Shown piece after piece: positions 1-8,318 of a stretch of 64,000 nt of DNA; position 1 is the first letter of the stretch; each line of letters starts with the position of its first letter. The notes below the pieces were generated by a model that did not search any database, was not told where the DNA came from, and saw nothing but the letters and a program-made list of their open reading frames with translations. Origin of the DNA: a virus; the IMG/VR virus record IMGVR_UViG_3300017917_001008, positions 1-64,000 of that record; one strand, 5' to 3'. Both the position numbers and the translations under genes were made by a program.

Positions 1-930
1 ACGGCATACGGTACTTATCAGTATTCTAGCTGTGGTGTATACTGTTTAGACGGTGACACCCTGGTTACCATGGCAGACGGGTCTACTAAAAAGATCTCTG
101 AGATAAAACAAGGAGATATGGTTTCTTCTAGAGACGTAGAGGGTATGCCGGATGAATCTCCAAACAAAGAACATCTTACCGTACAGCTCAGCTCTCTTAA
201 CTACACAGTAAGCACAGCGGTAGTAAGAGCTACTATGGCTACTACTGCAGAAGCTTACTTTAACATTAATAACGGGCTGCTGCTAGCTACCGATGCCCAC
301 GAACACTTTGTACTAAGAGAAGGTGTGTGGAGAATCATCCTGACGGTTAACTTACGGTTAGGTGATATCTTCTTAAAAGAAGACGGCAGCCTGGAACCTA
401 TTACATCTATAGAGTTAGTAAACGAGTCTAAGGACTTTTACAACATAGACGTAGAGAACCTGGATATGTATGTGGCTAACGGAATAGTTACCCACAACTC
501 AAAAGGTACTACCAATCCTTGTAACACTTACTACTGGTATGCTGACGGAAGCTGTGGAGTTTACTATGTTGACCAGGGATATACGCCTTCTGCTTGTGGA
601 TGTTCTACTGATGTAACTATCAATTGGTACTTCCCTTACTACTTTACATGTTATCAGTCTGGTACATTTAGTGCTGCTGCTAGTGCTGTTGTAAATACCA
701 CTGTAACGGTAGATATTCAGTGGTATGGAGATCTGGGTGGTGTTGTTTATGGAACTGTACAAATATATAGTGGCACTGCATGTAACACCACTAGTGTTTA
801 CACCTATGGATCTGTGTATTGTGGTGGTGAAAACATTAGTTACAGTCAGGCTCAAATTAGTCCTTCTAGTTCTGGTGGTCAAAACTTTGTGTTGGGAACT
901 TATGGATCTTCTGGATTCTCACCTTGTTAA
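1..930 (+). CDS. Tail/appendage protein with embedded Hint (mini-intein) domain, 5' partial
   Basis: The reading frame is open from the first base, so the start lies outside the window; the ATG at 70 lies inside the Hint domain and is not the true start. Reading from base 1 there is a short N-terminal flank ending in CGVY, a Hint/intein domain (codons 15-166), then a C-terminal part rich in Cys, Tyr, Ser and Thr that ends FSPC. That composition resembles the other Cys-rich appendage genes downstream, so a surface-exposed virion role is inferred from content and position. If the domain splices, the flanks would be joined between Tyr and Ser. The extein family is not recognised. Confidence 0.8.
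   Translation, partial: TAYGTYQYSSCGVYCLDGDTLVTMADGSTKKISEIKQGDMVSSRDVEGMPDESPNKEHLTVQLSSLNYTVSTAVVRATMATTAEAYFNINNGLLLATDAHEHFVLREGVWRIILTVNLRLGDIFLKEDGSLEPITSIELVNESKDFYNIDVENLDMYVANGIVTHNSKGTTNPCNTYYWYADGSCGVYYVDQGYTPSACGCSTDVTINWYFPYYFTCYQSGTFSAAASAVVNTTVTVDIQWYGDLGGVVYGTVQIYSGTACNTTSVYTYGSVYCGGENISYSQAQISPSSSGGQNFVLGTYGSSGFSPC
43..498 (+). other. Mini-intein / bacterial intein-like (Hint) domain, 152 residues
   Basis: The domain begins with Cys in CLDGDTLVTMADG, a typical splicing block A with the following KISEIKQGDMV. A block-B-like TDAHEHF follows around codons 92-98. It ends with block F/G FYNIDVENLDMYVANG then IVTHN, followed directly by Ser as the +1 residue. At 152 residues there is no room for a homing endonuclease, so it is a mini-intein or a BIL domain. 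All residues expected for splicing (Cys1, block-B His, terminal His-Asn, +1 Ser) are present. Whether it splices or only cleaves cannot be told from sequence. Confidence 0.85.
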
Positions 931-949
931 AACTTATTAATTTTGTAAT

Positions 950-1177
950 ATGATAAACTACTATGTAAGACCTGACGGTGCTCACGTTAAGGTGAACACT
1001 GAAACCAAAGAAGTAACCCTAGCATTAAGTATTCCTGTACAGAAGACTTTGTCTTATATAAACAATCCGGAATACTATGATCGTATGGTCCTTGACCTGG
1101 ATAAATGGCCAGTTTCAGATGAAGCTGCTTTTACAGCTGCTTTTAATGCAATCAAGGTAGTTCTTTTAGGGGAGTAA
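950..1177 (+). CDS. Small phage protein of unknown function (75 aa)
   Basis: It starts at ATG 950, 19 bases after the previous stop, and ends in TAA. The protein begins MINYYVRPDGAHVKVN, reads as two short beta strands followed by a charged helix, and has no Cys, signal peptide or membrane segment. It sits between a tail protein and a coiled-coil-like protein in the appendage cluster. I do not recognise a family. A TAATTTTG sequence (938-945) immediately before the start resembles the Bacteroidota -7 box, but it is only 4 bases from the ATG, so it would give an almost leaderless transcript. Confidence 0.7.
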   Translation: MINYYVRPDGAHVKVNTETKEVTLALSIPVQKTLSYINNPEYYDRMVLDLDKWPVSDEAAFTAAFNAIKVVLLGE

Positions 1178-1190
1178 AACTTATCCACAT

Positions 1191-1228
1191 ATTGTAGAGT
1201 TATATTAGTTCTACATATATTTGTAGAA
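1191..1228 (+). promoter_or_regulatory. Promoter-like element with TTCTACA/TGTAGAA palindrome
   Basis: TATATTTG at 1216-1223 matches the Bacteroidota -7 consensus TAnnTTTG exactly. ATTG at 1191-1194 is a near match to the -33 TTTG, and 21 bases separate them. The -7 box lies inside an inverted repeat, TTCTACA (1209-1215) and TGTAGAA (1222-1228) with a 6-base spacer. The gene at 1249 follows. The promoter role is inferred from the consensus; the palindrome could bind a regulator. Confidence 0.6.
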
Positions 1229-1248
1229 GTTTAAACTGACAATATCCC

Positions 1249-1767
1249 ATGGAAAAAATCACACTTAAGTTGTTTGAGTTTTACAACCTGGAAGCAGAAC
1301 TCAATGGACTCAGAAATCAACAGACTGGTGAGGTGATCTCAGCCGGTCTTCTCCAGGAGAAATTATCCCTCGTAACCAAGTACTGGCTCTCTGACCTGGC
1401 TAAAAAGGTAGCTTCTGAAAAAGCTACTGTAGAAGAGCTGAAGAATGACCTGATCAAGAAGCACGGTGTAGAAGATGAAAAGGGTGGTGTATCCATTCCT
1501 ATGGTTATTGACGACCTGGATGCTGATGGTAACCCAATCGTGGACAAGGATTCAGAAGGTAACGAGATTACCCGTAAGAAGCTCAACCCCAAGTTCCAGG
1601 AGTTTGAGAAGGAGTTTAATGACTTGCTTCAAACTGAAAAAGAACTGGAATACAAGGCTATTAACCTCTCAGATTTTGAGAAGGTGGAGACCACTGAGAA
1701 CTATTCTACGTTCTTTAAACTGGTAAAAGTGGATGCCGAGGTAGTACCTATGGCACCTGTAAAATAA
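1249..1767 (+). CDS. Putative coiled-coil virion-module protein (172 aa)
   Basis: Starts at ATG 1249 after the promoter-like element and ends in TAA before a good terminator, so it may be a single-gene transcription unit. The sequence is strongly helical and charged: residues 1-75 and 110-150 look like coiled coil (for example EFEKEFNDLLQTEKELEYKA). They are separated by an acidic segment, VIDDLDADGNPIVDKDSEGN. There is no Cys, unlike the neighbouring appendage genes. The function is unknown. Its own promoter and terminator suggest that it is expressed at a different level from its neighbours; a scaffold, chaperone or assembly factor is possible but unproven. Confidence 0.75.
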   Translation: MEKITLKLFEFYNLEAELNGLRNQQTGEVISAGLLQEKLSLVTKYWLSDLAKKVASEKATVEELKNDLIKKHGVEDEKGGVSIPMVIDDLDADGNPIVDKDSEGNEITRKKLNPKFQEFEKEFNDLLQTEKELEYKAINLSDFEKVETTENYSTFFKLVKVDAEVVPMAPVK

Positions 1768-1791
1768 CCCAACCAGCCCATTTATAGGTAG

Positions 1792-1820
1792 ACCACTCCT
1801 GGAAACAGGGGTGGTTTTTT
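1792..1820 (+). terminator. Rho-independent terminator after the 172-aa gene
   Basis: Stem ACCACTCC (1792-1799) pairs with GGGGTGGT (1808-1815) with one G-T wobble and an 8-base loop, followed by six T (1815-1820). Confidence 0.8.
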
Positions 1821-1822
1821 GT

Positions 1823-1862
1823 TTTGGCAAGTTCTACAAAATTCAGTATATTATATTGTAGA
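1823..1862 (+). promoter_or_regulatory. Promoter-like region with TCTACAA / TTGTAGA inverted repeat
   Basis: TTCTACA (1832-1838) and TGTAGA (1857-1862) form a spaced inverted repeat. TTTG at 1823-1826 and the AT-rich TTATATTG (1851-1858) loosely resemble -33 and -7 elements, but the spacing (24) and the -7 match are weak. It lies just after a terminator and 27 bases before the next gene, so a new transcription start is likely here. Confidence 0.4.
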
Positions 1863-1889
1863 CTATCTAAAACTTAAACTCTTCATTTT

Positions 1890-2405
1890 ATGGCTTTACG
1901 TATTTTGTCACAAATAGGTACTGATCAAGGTATTACATCAGAAGCCTATCTCCGTATCTCAGATTACAACCTGAGCAAAAACGGTTGTTCTGCTAACTTC
2001 CGTCTTCAACTTTTTATGAGTGAGGCTGATGCTAAACCTGTCCTAAAGACAATGCCTTACAATCCTGCTAACCCAGAAGCTAAATGTCAGCTGATTGGTG
2101 ATAATCTATTTCACTCTTTCCAAAAGGAGATTGAAATTGATACTACTTGCGTACGCATGGTGCCTACACAAGTTCAGAAGGAAGAAACTATTATCATTAA
2201 AGATCCTGTTACAGGAGAAGAAACTACTACCACTCAGACTATCACTGTAACGGAGATGGTACAGGAAGAGTATCCTTGTAAGCAGAAAACCTTTGTGTGT
2301 GATTTAGCACCTGTAGAAGGTGTAGACATCTTTGCTTATGGATATGGTATCCTGAAGGAAAAGATGATCAGCATCTTTGGTGCTGAGAATGTGGTTGATT
2401 GCTAA
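1890..2405 (+). CDS. Appendage-cluster protein of unknown function (171 aa)
   Basis: Starts at ATG 1890, preceded by AAAACTTAAACTC, a leader motif also seen before other genes of this cluster. The protein looks beta-rich, with a strand pattern like a phage baseplate or fibre accessory protein (residues 18-65 and 90-160). It has several Cys, a repetitive stretch VTGEETTTTQTITVTEMV near residues 110-127, and ends VVDC. No family is recognised. It is followed within 22 bases by a Cys-rich fibre-like gene, so it is probably part of the same tail-appendage operon. Confidence 0.7.
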   Translation: MALRILSQIGTDQGITSEAYLRISDYNLSKNGCSANFRLQLFMSEADAKPVLKTMPYNPANPEAKCQLIGDNLFHSFQKEIEIDTTCVRMVPTQVQKEETIIIKDPVTGEETTTTQTITVTEMVQEEYPCKQKTFVCDLAPVEGVDIFAYGYGILKEKMISIFGAENVVDC

Positions 2406-2426
2406 CCTATTGATATCCAATAACCT

Positions 2427-3680
2427 ATGTTGCCTGTAAAATCTAATACTGTTGAGCAGGGTTGCTCTCCGGTTTCGTCAAATTGCGTAATATGGCAGGG
2501 GCCTAATATTCCCTGCATTAATCTTTGCACTGGTGACACCGTATCTGACGTAGTCTACAAGATGGCCCAAGACTTGTGCACTATTAAAACTGCATATGAT
2601 CTTAAGGACGTAGACCTATCCTGCCTGGTCACTTTTTGCACCTCTGTTAATCCTGCTCCTACTACCAAAACTCTGCCAGCAGTATTGGATTTTATTGTCA
2701 AGAAGGTATGTTGCATTAACACCCGTGTCACAGCTTTAGAAGCTGGTGGTGGGGGTGGTGGAACGTCTACCTATACAGAGCCTACGTTGAATTTACCAAC
2801 GTGCCTGCAATATACTGATCCAACTACTGGTCAAACGGTAACCCAGCTGATCCATAATCAGTATACATTGAGACTGGGTAACCAGTTCTGTACTTTGAAG
2901 GCCACTGTGGATAACCACACCAGCCAGATCAGTACTATTAACACCACTCTGAATACACATACCCAGCAGATCACAGCTTTGCAAAATGCAGCCGGTCCAT
3001 CTGTTACTCCGGTGTGTGTACTTCCTGCCGTATCTACGCCTGTAGGTACAGTGCTTACAGCCCTGGAAACCCAGTATTGCCAGCTTAGAACCCAAGTGGG
3101 TAGCTCTGCTCAATTGACAGCAGCTATTGCCCAACAGTGTTCTAATCTTGGTGCTCTACCTGCCCTTAGCCAGGCTGGCAACATGAACAGTATTACAGGT
3201 TGGAATAACACATTAACCAATCTTGCACAGTCTTTCCAGAACCTTTGGATCACTGTATGTGACATGAGAAATGCCATCAATGATCTTAAGAAATGTTGTG
3301 GTGATGTAGACTGCTCTCAGTTTGTATTAGACTTCACTGTAGGTACTAATAACGACCGCACCCAGGTGACGCTTTTCTTTGCAGGTAAGACAGTTATCCC
3401 AACAGGATATGCAAACTGTACCGCCCAGGGATCTAAGGTGACTATTAAAGATTCAGCAGGTAAAGAATACACTGGTTACCTGGATCTGGTTGCTGCTCAA
3501 ACTGATGTGGATGGTGTAACATTTGTAGTGACCGGTGCCAACCTTAATCCTTCATTAAACTACACTGTAACAGTTGAAGGCTGTGTTGTAAAAGATGGTA
3601 AGACATGTTCTAAGACAGTTAACAAAACTGCACAGGTACCATGTCCAACTATTATCATTCAGTCAGCAACTATTGGATAA
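2427..3680 (+). CDS. Cys-rich tail fibre-like protein with GPNxP N-terminal domain (417 aa)
   Basis: The N-terminus (about residues 15-50) contains NCVIWQGPNIPCINLCTGDT followed by a short helix. The protein at 6293 has an equivalent block, so this is likely a shared attachment or assembly domain. A second helical part (80-105) ends in a glycine run, EAGGGGGG. The middle (120-290) has repeats of the type LRLGNQFCTLKATVDNHTSQ and LETQYCQLRTQV, a trimeric fibre-like helical pattern. The C-terminal part (300-405) is a beta-rich FN3-like domain with paired Cys. Start preceded by TAACCTATG. A structural fibre role is inferred from composition and neighbourhood. Confidence 0.75.
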   Translation: MLPVKSNTVEQGCSPVSSNCVIWQGPNIPCINLCTGDTVSDVVYKMAQDLCTIKTAYDLKDVDLSCLVTFCTSVNPAPTTKTLPAVLDFIVKKVCCINTRVTALEAGGGGGGTSTYTEPTLNLPTCLQYTDPTTGQTVTQLIHNQYTLRLGNQFCTLKATVDNHTSQISTINTTLNTHTQQITALQNAAGPSVTPVCVLPAVSTPVGTVLTALETQYCQLRTQVGSSAQLTAAIAQQCSNLGALPALSQAGNMNSITGWNNTLTNLAQSFQNLWITVCDMRNAINDLKKCCGDVDCSQFVLDFTVGTNNDRTQVTLFFAGKTVIPTGYANCTAQGSKVTIKDSAGKEYTGYLDLVAAQTDVDGVTFVVTGANLNPSLNYTVTVEGCVVKDGKTCSKTVNKTAQVPCPTIIIQSATIG

Positions 3681-3686
3681 AAATGT

Positions 3687-6275
3687 ATGGCAAGTTTTAC
3701 AGTAACGTGGAGTTCAGGGGGAGGAGTATACAAACAAGAGTTATTCCTTAAGCCTAAGTACAGCGGAAGCTGGTCTATGGTGGCCAGCCTGAACGGAACT
3801 GTAAACACATATACATTGCAAGGTCTTCAAGAGAATATCATCTACCTGTTTAAGGTTAAATCCTATTGTAATACAGGTACACCCAGTGAACTTAGTCCGA
3901 TAGAGTTTATAAAGTTTAGTTGTCCTACGTTAACAGCAACAGGTGCTTGTGGAGGTGTAATAAACTTTTCTTTTCCTCAATCTGGCGGAGACGTTGATCT
4001 TTATGATGTAGTTCTTTATAATAGTCTTGGAGTGCAGCTTAGCACCCAGTCTGTTTCTCCTGCAGCTACTATAACAGGTAGTTTTACAGGATTGTCTGCA
4101 AGCACTACGTATAAGTTAAGAGTAGTGCCAAAGGCAGATACTCATTTAAAATCAGATTGTACCCAGGTAAGTACCACTACACTGCCACCGGCACCCACTG
4201 TAACAACTCATCCGCAATCTATAGCTGTTTGTGATGATGGACCAAACAGTACTATTACACTTACAGCAGGATTCAATAACGGAACAACATATTCCTGGTA
4301 TAGAAACGGAGTGCTGATTACCAATGGTGGTAATTATTCCGGTGCCACTACTACCAGTTTAACAATATCAAATGCAGGATCCATTCTTGGAACATTTACC
4401 TGCAAAACTGTGAATGTTTGTGGAGAAGTGACAACCAACGGGGCTGTCATTACACCGCTTGCAGATACCAGTATTTCCACACAGCCTTCTGTAATCCCAA
4501 CTTGTGTAACAGATCCGGTTACGCTTTCTGTAACAGCTGGAGGCGTAAGTCTCACTTATCAATGGGAAAAGAGTACAGATGGTGGATCTGCTTATAGTGA
4601 TATTAGCGGGGCTACGAGTTCCACTTATACAGTGGCTGCCGGTACTGCCGTAGATGGTGACAGATATAGAGTGAAGGTAAACTCAACATGTGGACCTTTG
4701 ATCACATCATCTGCAGCGGTTGTAGACACTGTAGTTACGCCTGTAATAGACACACACCCTGTTAACCAGGAAGCTTGTGCAGGTGTTAATGTCACATTCA
4801 CTGTAGCTTACACTGCGGAAGATCCGACAGTAACAATCTGGCAGCAATATGTAGCTGGAATCTGGACTGATATATCCGGAGCCACAACAATAAGTTACAC
4901 TACCAATGTTCTAGGAACATACCGGTTTAAGGTGGCTAATGCTTGTGGAACAGTATATTCAAATTCAGCAACATTAACAGAAGGCCAGCTTTCTATTACA
5001 TCACACCCAAGTAGCCAGACTATTTGTGAAAATGGTACAGCTACATTTACGGTGGCAGCCAGCGGGGCAGGGTTGAGTTTTCAATGGCAGCAGTTAATAT
5101 CAGGAACCTGGACAAACATTTCCGGTGCCACTTCTGCAACACTCACTCTTACATCTGTACCGTTGTCAAGTAATGGAAAACAATACAGAGCATCTGTAAC
5201 AGGGGATTGTGGTACAGTGATCAGTAGTCCTGCTACCCTCACTGTAAACGATAGTTCTCCAATCTGGGTGAATAGAGACATTAGTCTTCACTGGGTTTGT
5301 GTTGGTGTGGATAAGCACTATCAGCAGATAGATACAAACACATGTTCTGTAACGTATAACCAGACACAGACAGGAAGTCTTTACGAGGCTAACAGTGTAG
5401 ATTGTGGTTATGATCCTCCGAGCTGTAATCCTCCGGCAGTTCAGTCAGCATCTATTACATATATAGATCCTTGTAATTGTCCTCCGGGGTATGTAGCATC
5501 ACCTGACTTATCAGAGTGTGTACAGGAAATAGAAACAGCAGCCACACCTCCTACAGCAAGTACGTTTGACAGAACACTTGTAGCTAAAACATTAGGAGCT
5601 TATACTAGTTTCCAGACAGCTGTTTTGACAGGTGGGTTTGATCCGGCAACAGGTGTACCAACAGGGGGAGTGGTAACAAACACCTCAGCCTGGTGGAAAA
5701 ACACTACCGGAAACTTAGTAGACGGACCAATGAACAGATGTGCTGTATGGACAAACCTGACAGCATCCAATCAGAGAATAGGTTTTTCTATCTGTCTGAA
5801 TACAACCCAGGATAAGACGTATTTGGTAGGTGTGGGTTGTGACAACTTTGCTTCTATAAAGGTGAATGGAACCACTGTACTAACACAAAGCCCTTCAGCT
5901 TTAGGACAGTATTGGGCTGCTAACCCTTCCAATCTTACACAGCCTTTTAACGTATGGCATATCTATCCAATATTTATACCTGCCGGAAATAACGTAATAG
6001 AAGTGAGTGGAAATAACGTGTCATCGGTAGCTGCAGTGGGTGTGGAGATATATGACGGAACTGCTGCACAAATACTAGCAGCTCAGTCTTATGCAGAACT
6101 TGGACAGCGTTTGGTGTTCTCTACAAAAGATATAGTGGGTACACAGGTGTTAAGTGGAACAGATGGTGTTGGATACACTTGTCCAGATAATACATATGTA
6201 ATTAAAAGCTGTGGTTTAACAACCCCGGTTTGCTATAAAGTGACCACTACAACCTGCTCTGCTGCTTTACCCTAA
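3687..6275 (+). CDS. Large Ig/FN3-like tail adhesin (862 aa)
   Basis: Domain order by eye: two FN3-like domains (about 1-80 and 85-170), then four Ig-like domains (about 173-258, 260-348, 355-430, 438-520). Each Ig domain starts near HPQS, QPSV, HPVN or HPSS with a Cys, has a central Trp (YSWYRNG, YQWEKS, TIWQQY, FQWQQL) and ends with a Cys-Gly, as in Ig folds. A Cys-rich part follows (520-611) with an EGF-like CNCPPGYVASPDLSEC. The C-terminal 250 residues are beta-rich and resemble a carbohydrate-binding module (VKVNGTTVL, NVIEVSGNN). It is likely a virion appendage that contacts host surface glycans; the binding role is inferred. The start overlaps a competing ATG at 3683 in another frame that does not stay open. 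Confidence 0.85.
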   Translation: MASFTVTWSSGGGVYKQELFLKPKYSGSWSMVASLNGTVNTYTLQGLQENIIYLFKVKSYCNTGTPSELSPIEFIKFSCPTLTATGACGGVINFSFPQSGGDVDLYDVVLYNSLGVQLSTQSVSPAATITGSFTGLSASTTYKLRVVPKADTHLKSDCTQVSTTTLPPAPTVTTHPQSIAVCDDGPNSTITLTAGFNNGTTYSWYRNGVLITNGGNYSGATTTSLTISNAGSILGTFTCKTVNVCGEVTTNGAVITPLADTSISTQPSVIPTCVTDPVTLSVTAGGVSLTYQWEKSTDGGSAYSDISGATSSTYTVAAGTAVDGDRYRVKVNSTCGPLITSSAAVVDTVVTPVIDTHPVNQEACAGVNVTFTVAYTAEDPTVTIWQQYVAGIWTDISGATTISYTTNVLGTYRFKVANACGTVYSNSATLTEGQLSITSHPSSQTICENGTATFTVAASGAGLSFQWQQLISGTWTNISGATSATLTLTSVPLSSNGKQYRASVTGDCGTVISSPATLTVNDSSPIWVNRDISLHWVCVGVDKHYQQIDTNTCSVTYNQTQTGSLYEANSVDCGYDPPSCNPPAVQSASITYIDPCNCPPGYVASPDLSECVQEIETAATPPTASTFDRTLVAKTLGAYTSFQTAVLTGGFDPATGVPTGGVVTNTSAWWKNTTGNLVDGPMNRCAVWTNLTASNQRIGFSICLNTTQDKTYLVGVGCDNFASIKVNGTTVLTQSPSALGQYWAANPSNLTQPFNVWHIYPIFIPAGNNVIEVSGNNVSSVAAVGVEIYDGTAAQILAAQSYAELGQRLVFSTKDIVGTQVLSGTDGVGYTCPDNTYVIKSCGLTTPVCYKVTTTTCSAALP

Positions 6276-6292
6276 TAGTTAAAACTTAAAAT

Positions 6293-6922
6293 ATGTCTTG
6301 TAACAACTGTAACCCTTGTAATGATTGCCCTCCTCAGGTGAGCTATACACTTCCTCCATGTGTTGGAGGTGAACCTTGTGAAGAATTATCACAGGTTGAC
6401 TGTGTAAGCTTTGTAGGGCCTAATCTTCCAGCATTGGGTGTAACCAATAATGACAGACTGGTAACTATCCTTACCAAGCTACATAAAGTACTTAATGGTG
6501 TAATTACTCCTGCAGTACCTATAGCTACATACACGGCAACCAATACAGGGACCGGAGCTAATATTCCACCTTTGGTTGTGACCTATCTTGGACTGGGTCC
6601 GGTTGTAAAAACTGGTGGTACTGGATCAGGAACTACTATTACCGTGGGATCTACCAGTGGTTTACAAGTGGGTATGACTGTTGAGGTGACATCAGGAACC
6701 GGAGCTTTTGCTGCCAATACCACTATTACAGCCATCCCTTCAGCCACTACATTCACAGTGTCTGCTGCTCCTACAACAGCACTTGTAAGTGGGGCTATAG
6801 TGACAGCCACTGGTAAAGAACACCAGATCTTCACCATTAACGTATTACCTAATGCACCGCAAACCTTTAAAGCTTTTGCAGCATCTCCTGTAAAACTTTC
6901 TGGTACCGGTACTATTTTATAA
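6293..6922 (+). CDS. Cys-rich tail fibre-like protein sharing the GPNxP domain (209 aa)
   Basis: The first 25 residues are very Cys-rich (CNNCNPCNDCPP). Residues 38-70 contain CVSFVGPNLPALGVTNNDRL plus a helix ending KVLNG, matching the N-terminal domain of the protein at 2427. The rest is Thr/Gly/Val-rich beta structure with a repeat-like TTITVGSTSGLQVGMTVEVT, similar to short phage fibre domains. The leader TTAAAACTTAAAAT precedes ATG 6293. It is probably a small fibre or fibre-tip protein that attaches through the same domain as the 417-aa protein. Confidence 0.75.
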   Translation: MSCNNCNPCNDCPPQVSYTLPPCVGGEPCEELSQVDCVSFVGPNLPALGVTNNDRLVTILTKLHKVLNGVITPAVPIATYTATNTGTGANIPPLVVTYLGLGPVVKTGGTGSGTTITVGSTSGLQVGMTVEVTSGTGAFAANTTITAIPSATTFTVSAAPTTALVSGAIVTATGKEHQIFTINVLPNAPQTFKAFAASPVKLSGTGTIL

Positions 6923-6939
6923 AAACCAAAACTTAAGTC

Positions 6940-7392
6940 ATGGCCGTATTACCACCTAATGAGTATCCTTGTTCTAGTTACAAGACAATCACTATTATTC
7001 TACAGGCTCCTGATGTAGCTCCTGCAAATGGGTATTCAGTGAGATGGAGAGTGGTGGGGTCCACTATTTGGAACGACTATCCTGTACAGTATGGAACTAC
7101 TATTTCCGTAATAGGTGTACCTGCTTGTTACAATATAGAAGTGGGTATTAAAGCCAATTGTGATGGCGGAGCTGGTACAGAGGTATTCACCCTGGTGCAG
7201 GGAACCAATTCCAACTGTTACGTATATACACTTAATGATAATACCATCTACTCATATACACCTTGTGGAGCTGATACTCCTGTAAGTATAGAAATGAACT
7301 CTTTAATGACCGGAGCTTCCAGACAAGTGTGTGCAAGAGAAGGTACTATTACAGGAGGTGGATTTACTCAGTCTGTTCTATGTACAGGATAA
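6940..7392 (+). CDS. FN3-like appendage protein (150 aa)
   Basis: Residues 10-80 read as one FN3-like domain: KTITIILQAPD, SVRWRVVGSTIWNDYPV, then CYNIEVGIKANC. The C-terminal part has further Cys pairs (NSNCYVYTL, YTPCG, RQVCARE). The leader CAAAACTTAAGTC precedes ATG 6940. No signal peptide or membrane segment. It is a likely small decoration or fibre component; the exact role is unknown. Confidence 0.75.
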   Translation: MAVLPPNEYPCSSYKTITIILQAPDVAPANGYSVRWRVVGSTIWNDYPVQYGTTISVIGVPACYNIEVGIKANCDGGAGTEVFTLVQGTNSNCYVYTLNDNTIYSYTPCGADTPVSIEMNSLMTGASRQVCAREGTITGGGFTQSVLCTG

Positions 7393-7402
7393 AATTTAAG
7401 AT

Positions 7403-8206
7403 ATGCCATATACACTCACTGTAAACTTTACACTTGCCAATCCTGATCCTGGTTCTTACCGGGTTAAGTTTTGGCCTACAGCTAACCCTGCTAATGTTAC
7501 TACCCGACTGGTGAGTAACTCTCCTTTCCAGGAGTCTAATCTTCCAGGCTGTGCTTATACAGGTACAGTGGAAGCATCATGTGGTGGTGGTCAATATTCA
7601 TCAGCACAAAGCTTTTCTGTAGTGTGTCCAACGGTTTACTACTATTACGCAATAAGTAAGTTTGATTGTGCCAATAACTGTGCACAGGTGGGTGGCTCAG
7701 GCAGTCTGGTGGGTAGATCTACCACACAGCTTTCTACTACCAGCGGTGTTTATTACAAGGTGGGTGGTTTTACATACCAGGTGGTAAATGAAATTTTACC
7801 TGCTCCTTCTACATTTGATGTGGATTTGAACACTGCCACTACATCTGATATCAGTTGTACTACAGCTTGTGGAAACACTCCTTCTCCTTCTAGTTTCACT
7901 ATAACTAACATGACAAGTAATGTTGTTAGTTTGACAGATTTTAATCCTGCATGGTTTACCATTGATACGGGTACACCTAGTAATTTAAGTGCCGGAGCTT
8001 CAGCTGCAGGTACTCATAGTGGTTACACTGGAAACTGGAGCATCACTGTAGGAAGTAATATTAACGGATGTTTGGTACTCAGAAAAAATGAAGGGGAGCT
8101 TATCACTAGCATTGCCATCACTAATGCGGGTATCTACACTTTCCAAAACTTATCAATTCTAAGTACTGATGAAGTGGTGCTTGAGATTACTAACTCTTGC
8201 CCATAA
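7403..8206 (+). CDS. FN3-like appendage protein, last gene of the tail-fibre cluster (267 aa)
   Basis: The N-terminal domain (1-75) is FN3-like: LTVNFTLANPDPGSYRVKFW and paired Cys in LPGCAYTGTVEASC. This matches the style of the 150-aa neighbour, only 10 bases upstream. Residues 80-150 hold a Cys-rich Tyr/Ser segment (VYYYYAISKFDCANNCAQVG). Residues 165-267 form a separate beta domain ending EVVLEITNSCP. A strong terminator follows, closing the appendage operon. A host-contact or structural role is inferred from location. Confidence 0.75.
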   Translation: MPYTLTVNFTLANPDPGSYRVKFWPTANPANVTTRLVSNSPFQESNLPGCAYTGTVEASCGGGQYSSAQSFSVVCPTVYYYYAISKFDCANNCAQVGGSGSLVGRSTTQLSTTSGVYYKVGGFTYQVVNEILPAPSTFDVDLNTATTSDISCTTACGNTPSPSSFTITNMTSNVVSLTDFNPAWFTIDTGTPSNLSAGASAAGTHSGYTGNWSITVGSNINGCLVLRKNEGELITSIAITNAGIYTFQNLSILSTDEVVLEITNSCP

Positions 8207-8254
8207 AATATATTAAAAGTCAGCGGTTTTGTTGGTTTCCGATCTGACATAACA

Positions 8255-8290
8255 AAGCCCCTTCATTTCTATGCGGGGGCTTAATTTTTT
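8255..8290 (+). terminator. Rho-independent terminator closing the tail-fibre cluster
   Basis: AAGCCCC (8255-8261) pairs perfectly with GGGGCTT (8276-8282); a run AATTTTTT follows (8283-8290). Confidence 0.88.
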
Positions 8291-8318
8291 ATAAACTGTT
8301 TATAAAAGGTGTACAAGT

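Noticed and set aside
1317-1592. Minus-strand frame opposite the 172-aa gene, and many similar frames opposite real genes
   Set aside because: They are antisense shadows with Ser/Arg-rich composition, no gene-like context and no spacing relation to neighbours.
3683-3700. ATG at 3683 as start of the Ig-like adhesin
   Set aside because: It is in a different frame from the 862-codon gene; ATG 3687 begins the long frame.
1-8206. A diversity-generating retroelement acting on the tail genes
   Set aside because: No reverse transcriptase and no template/variable repeat pair were visible in this window.
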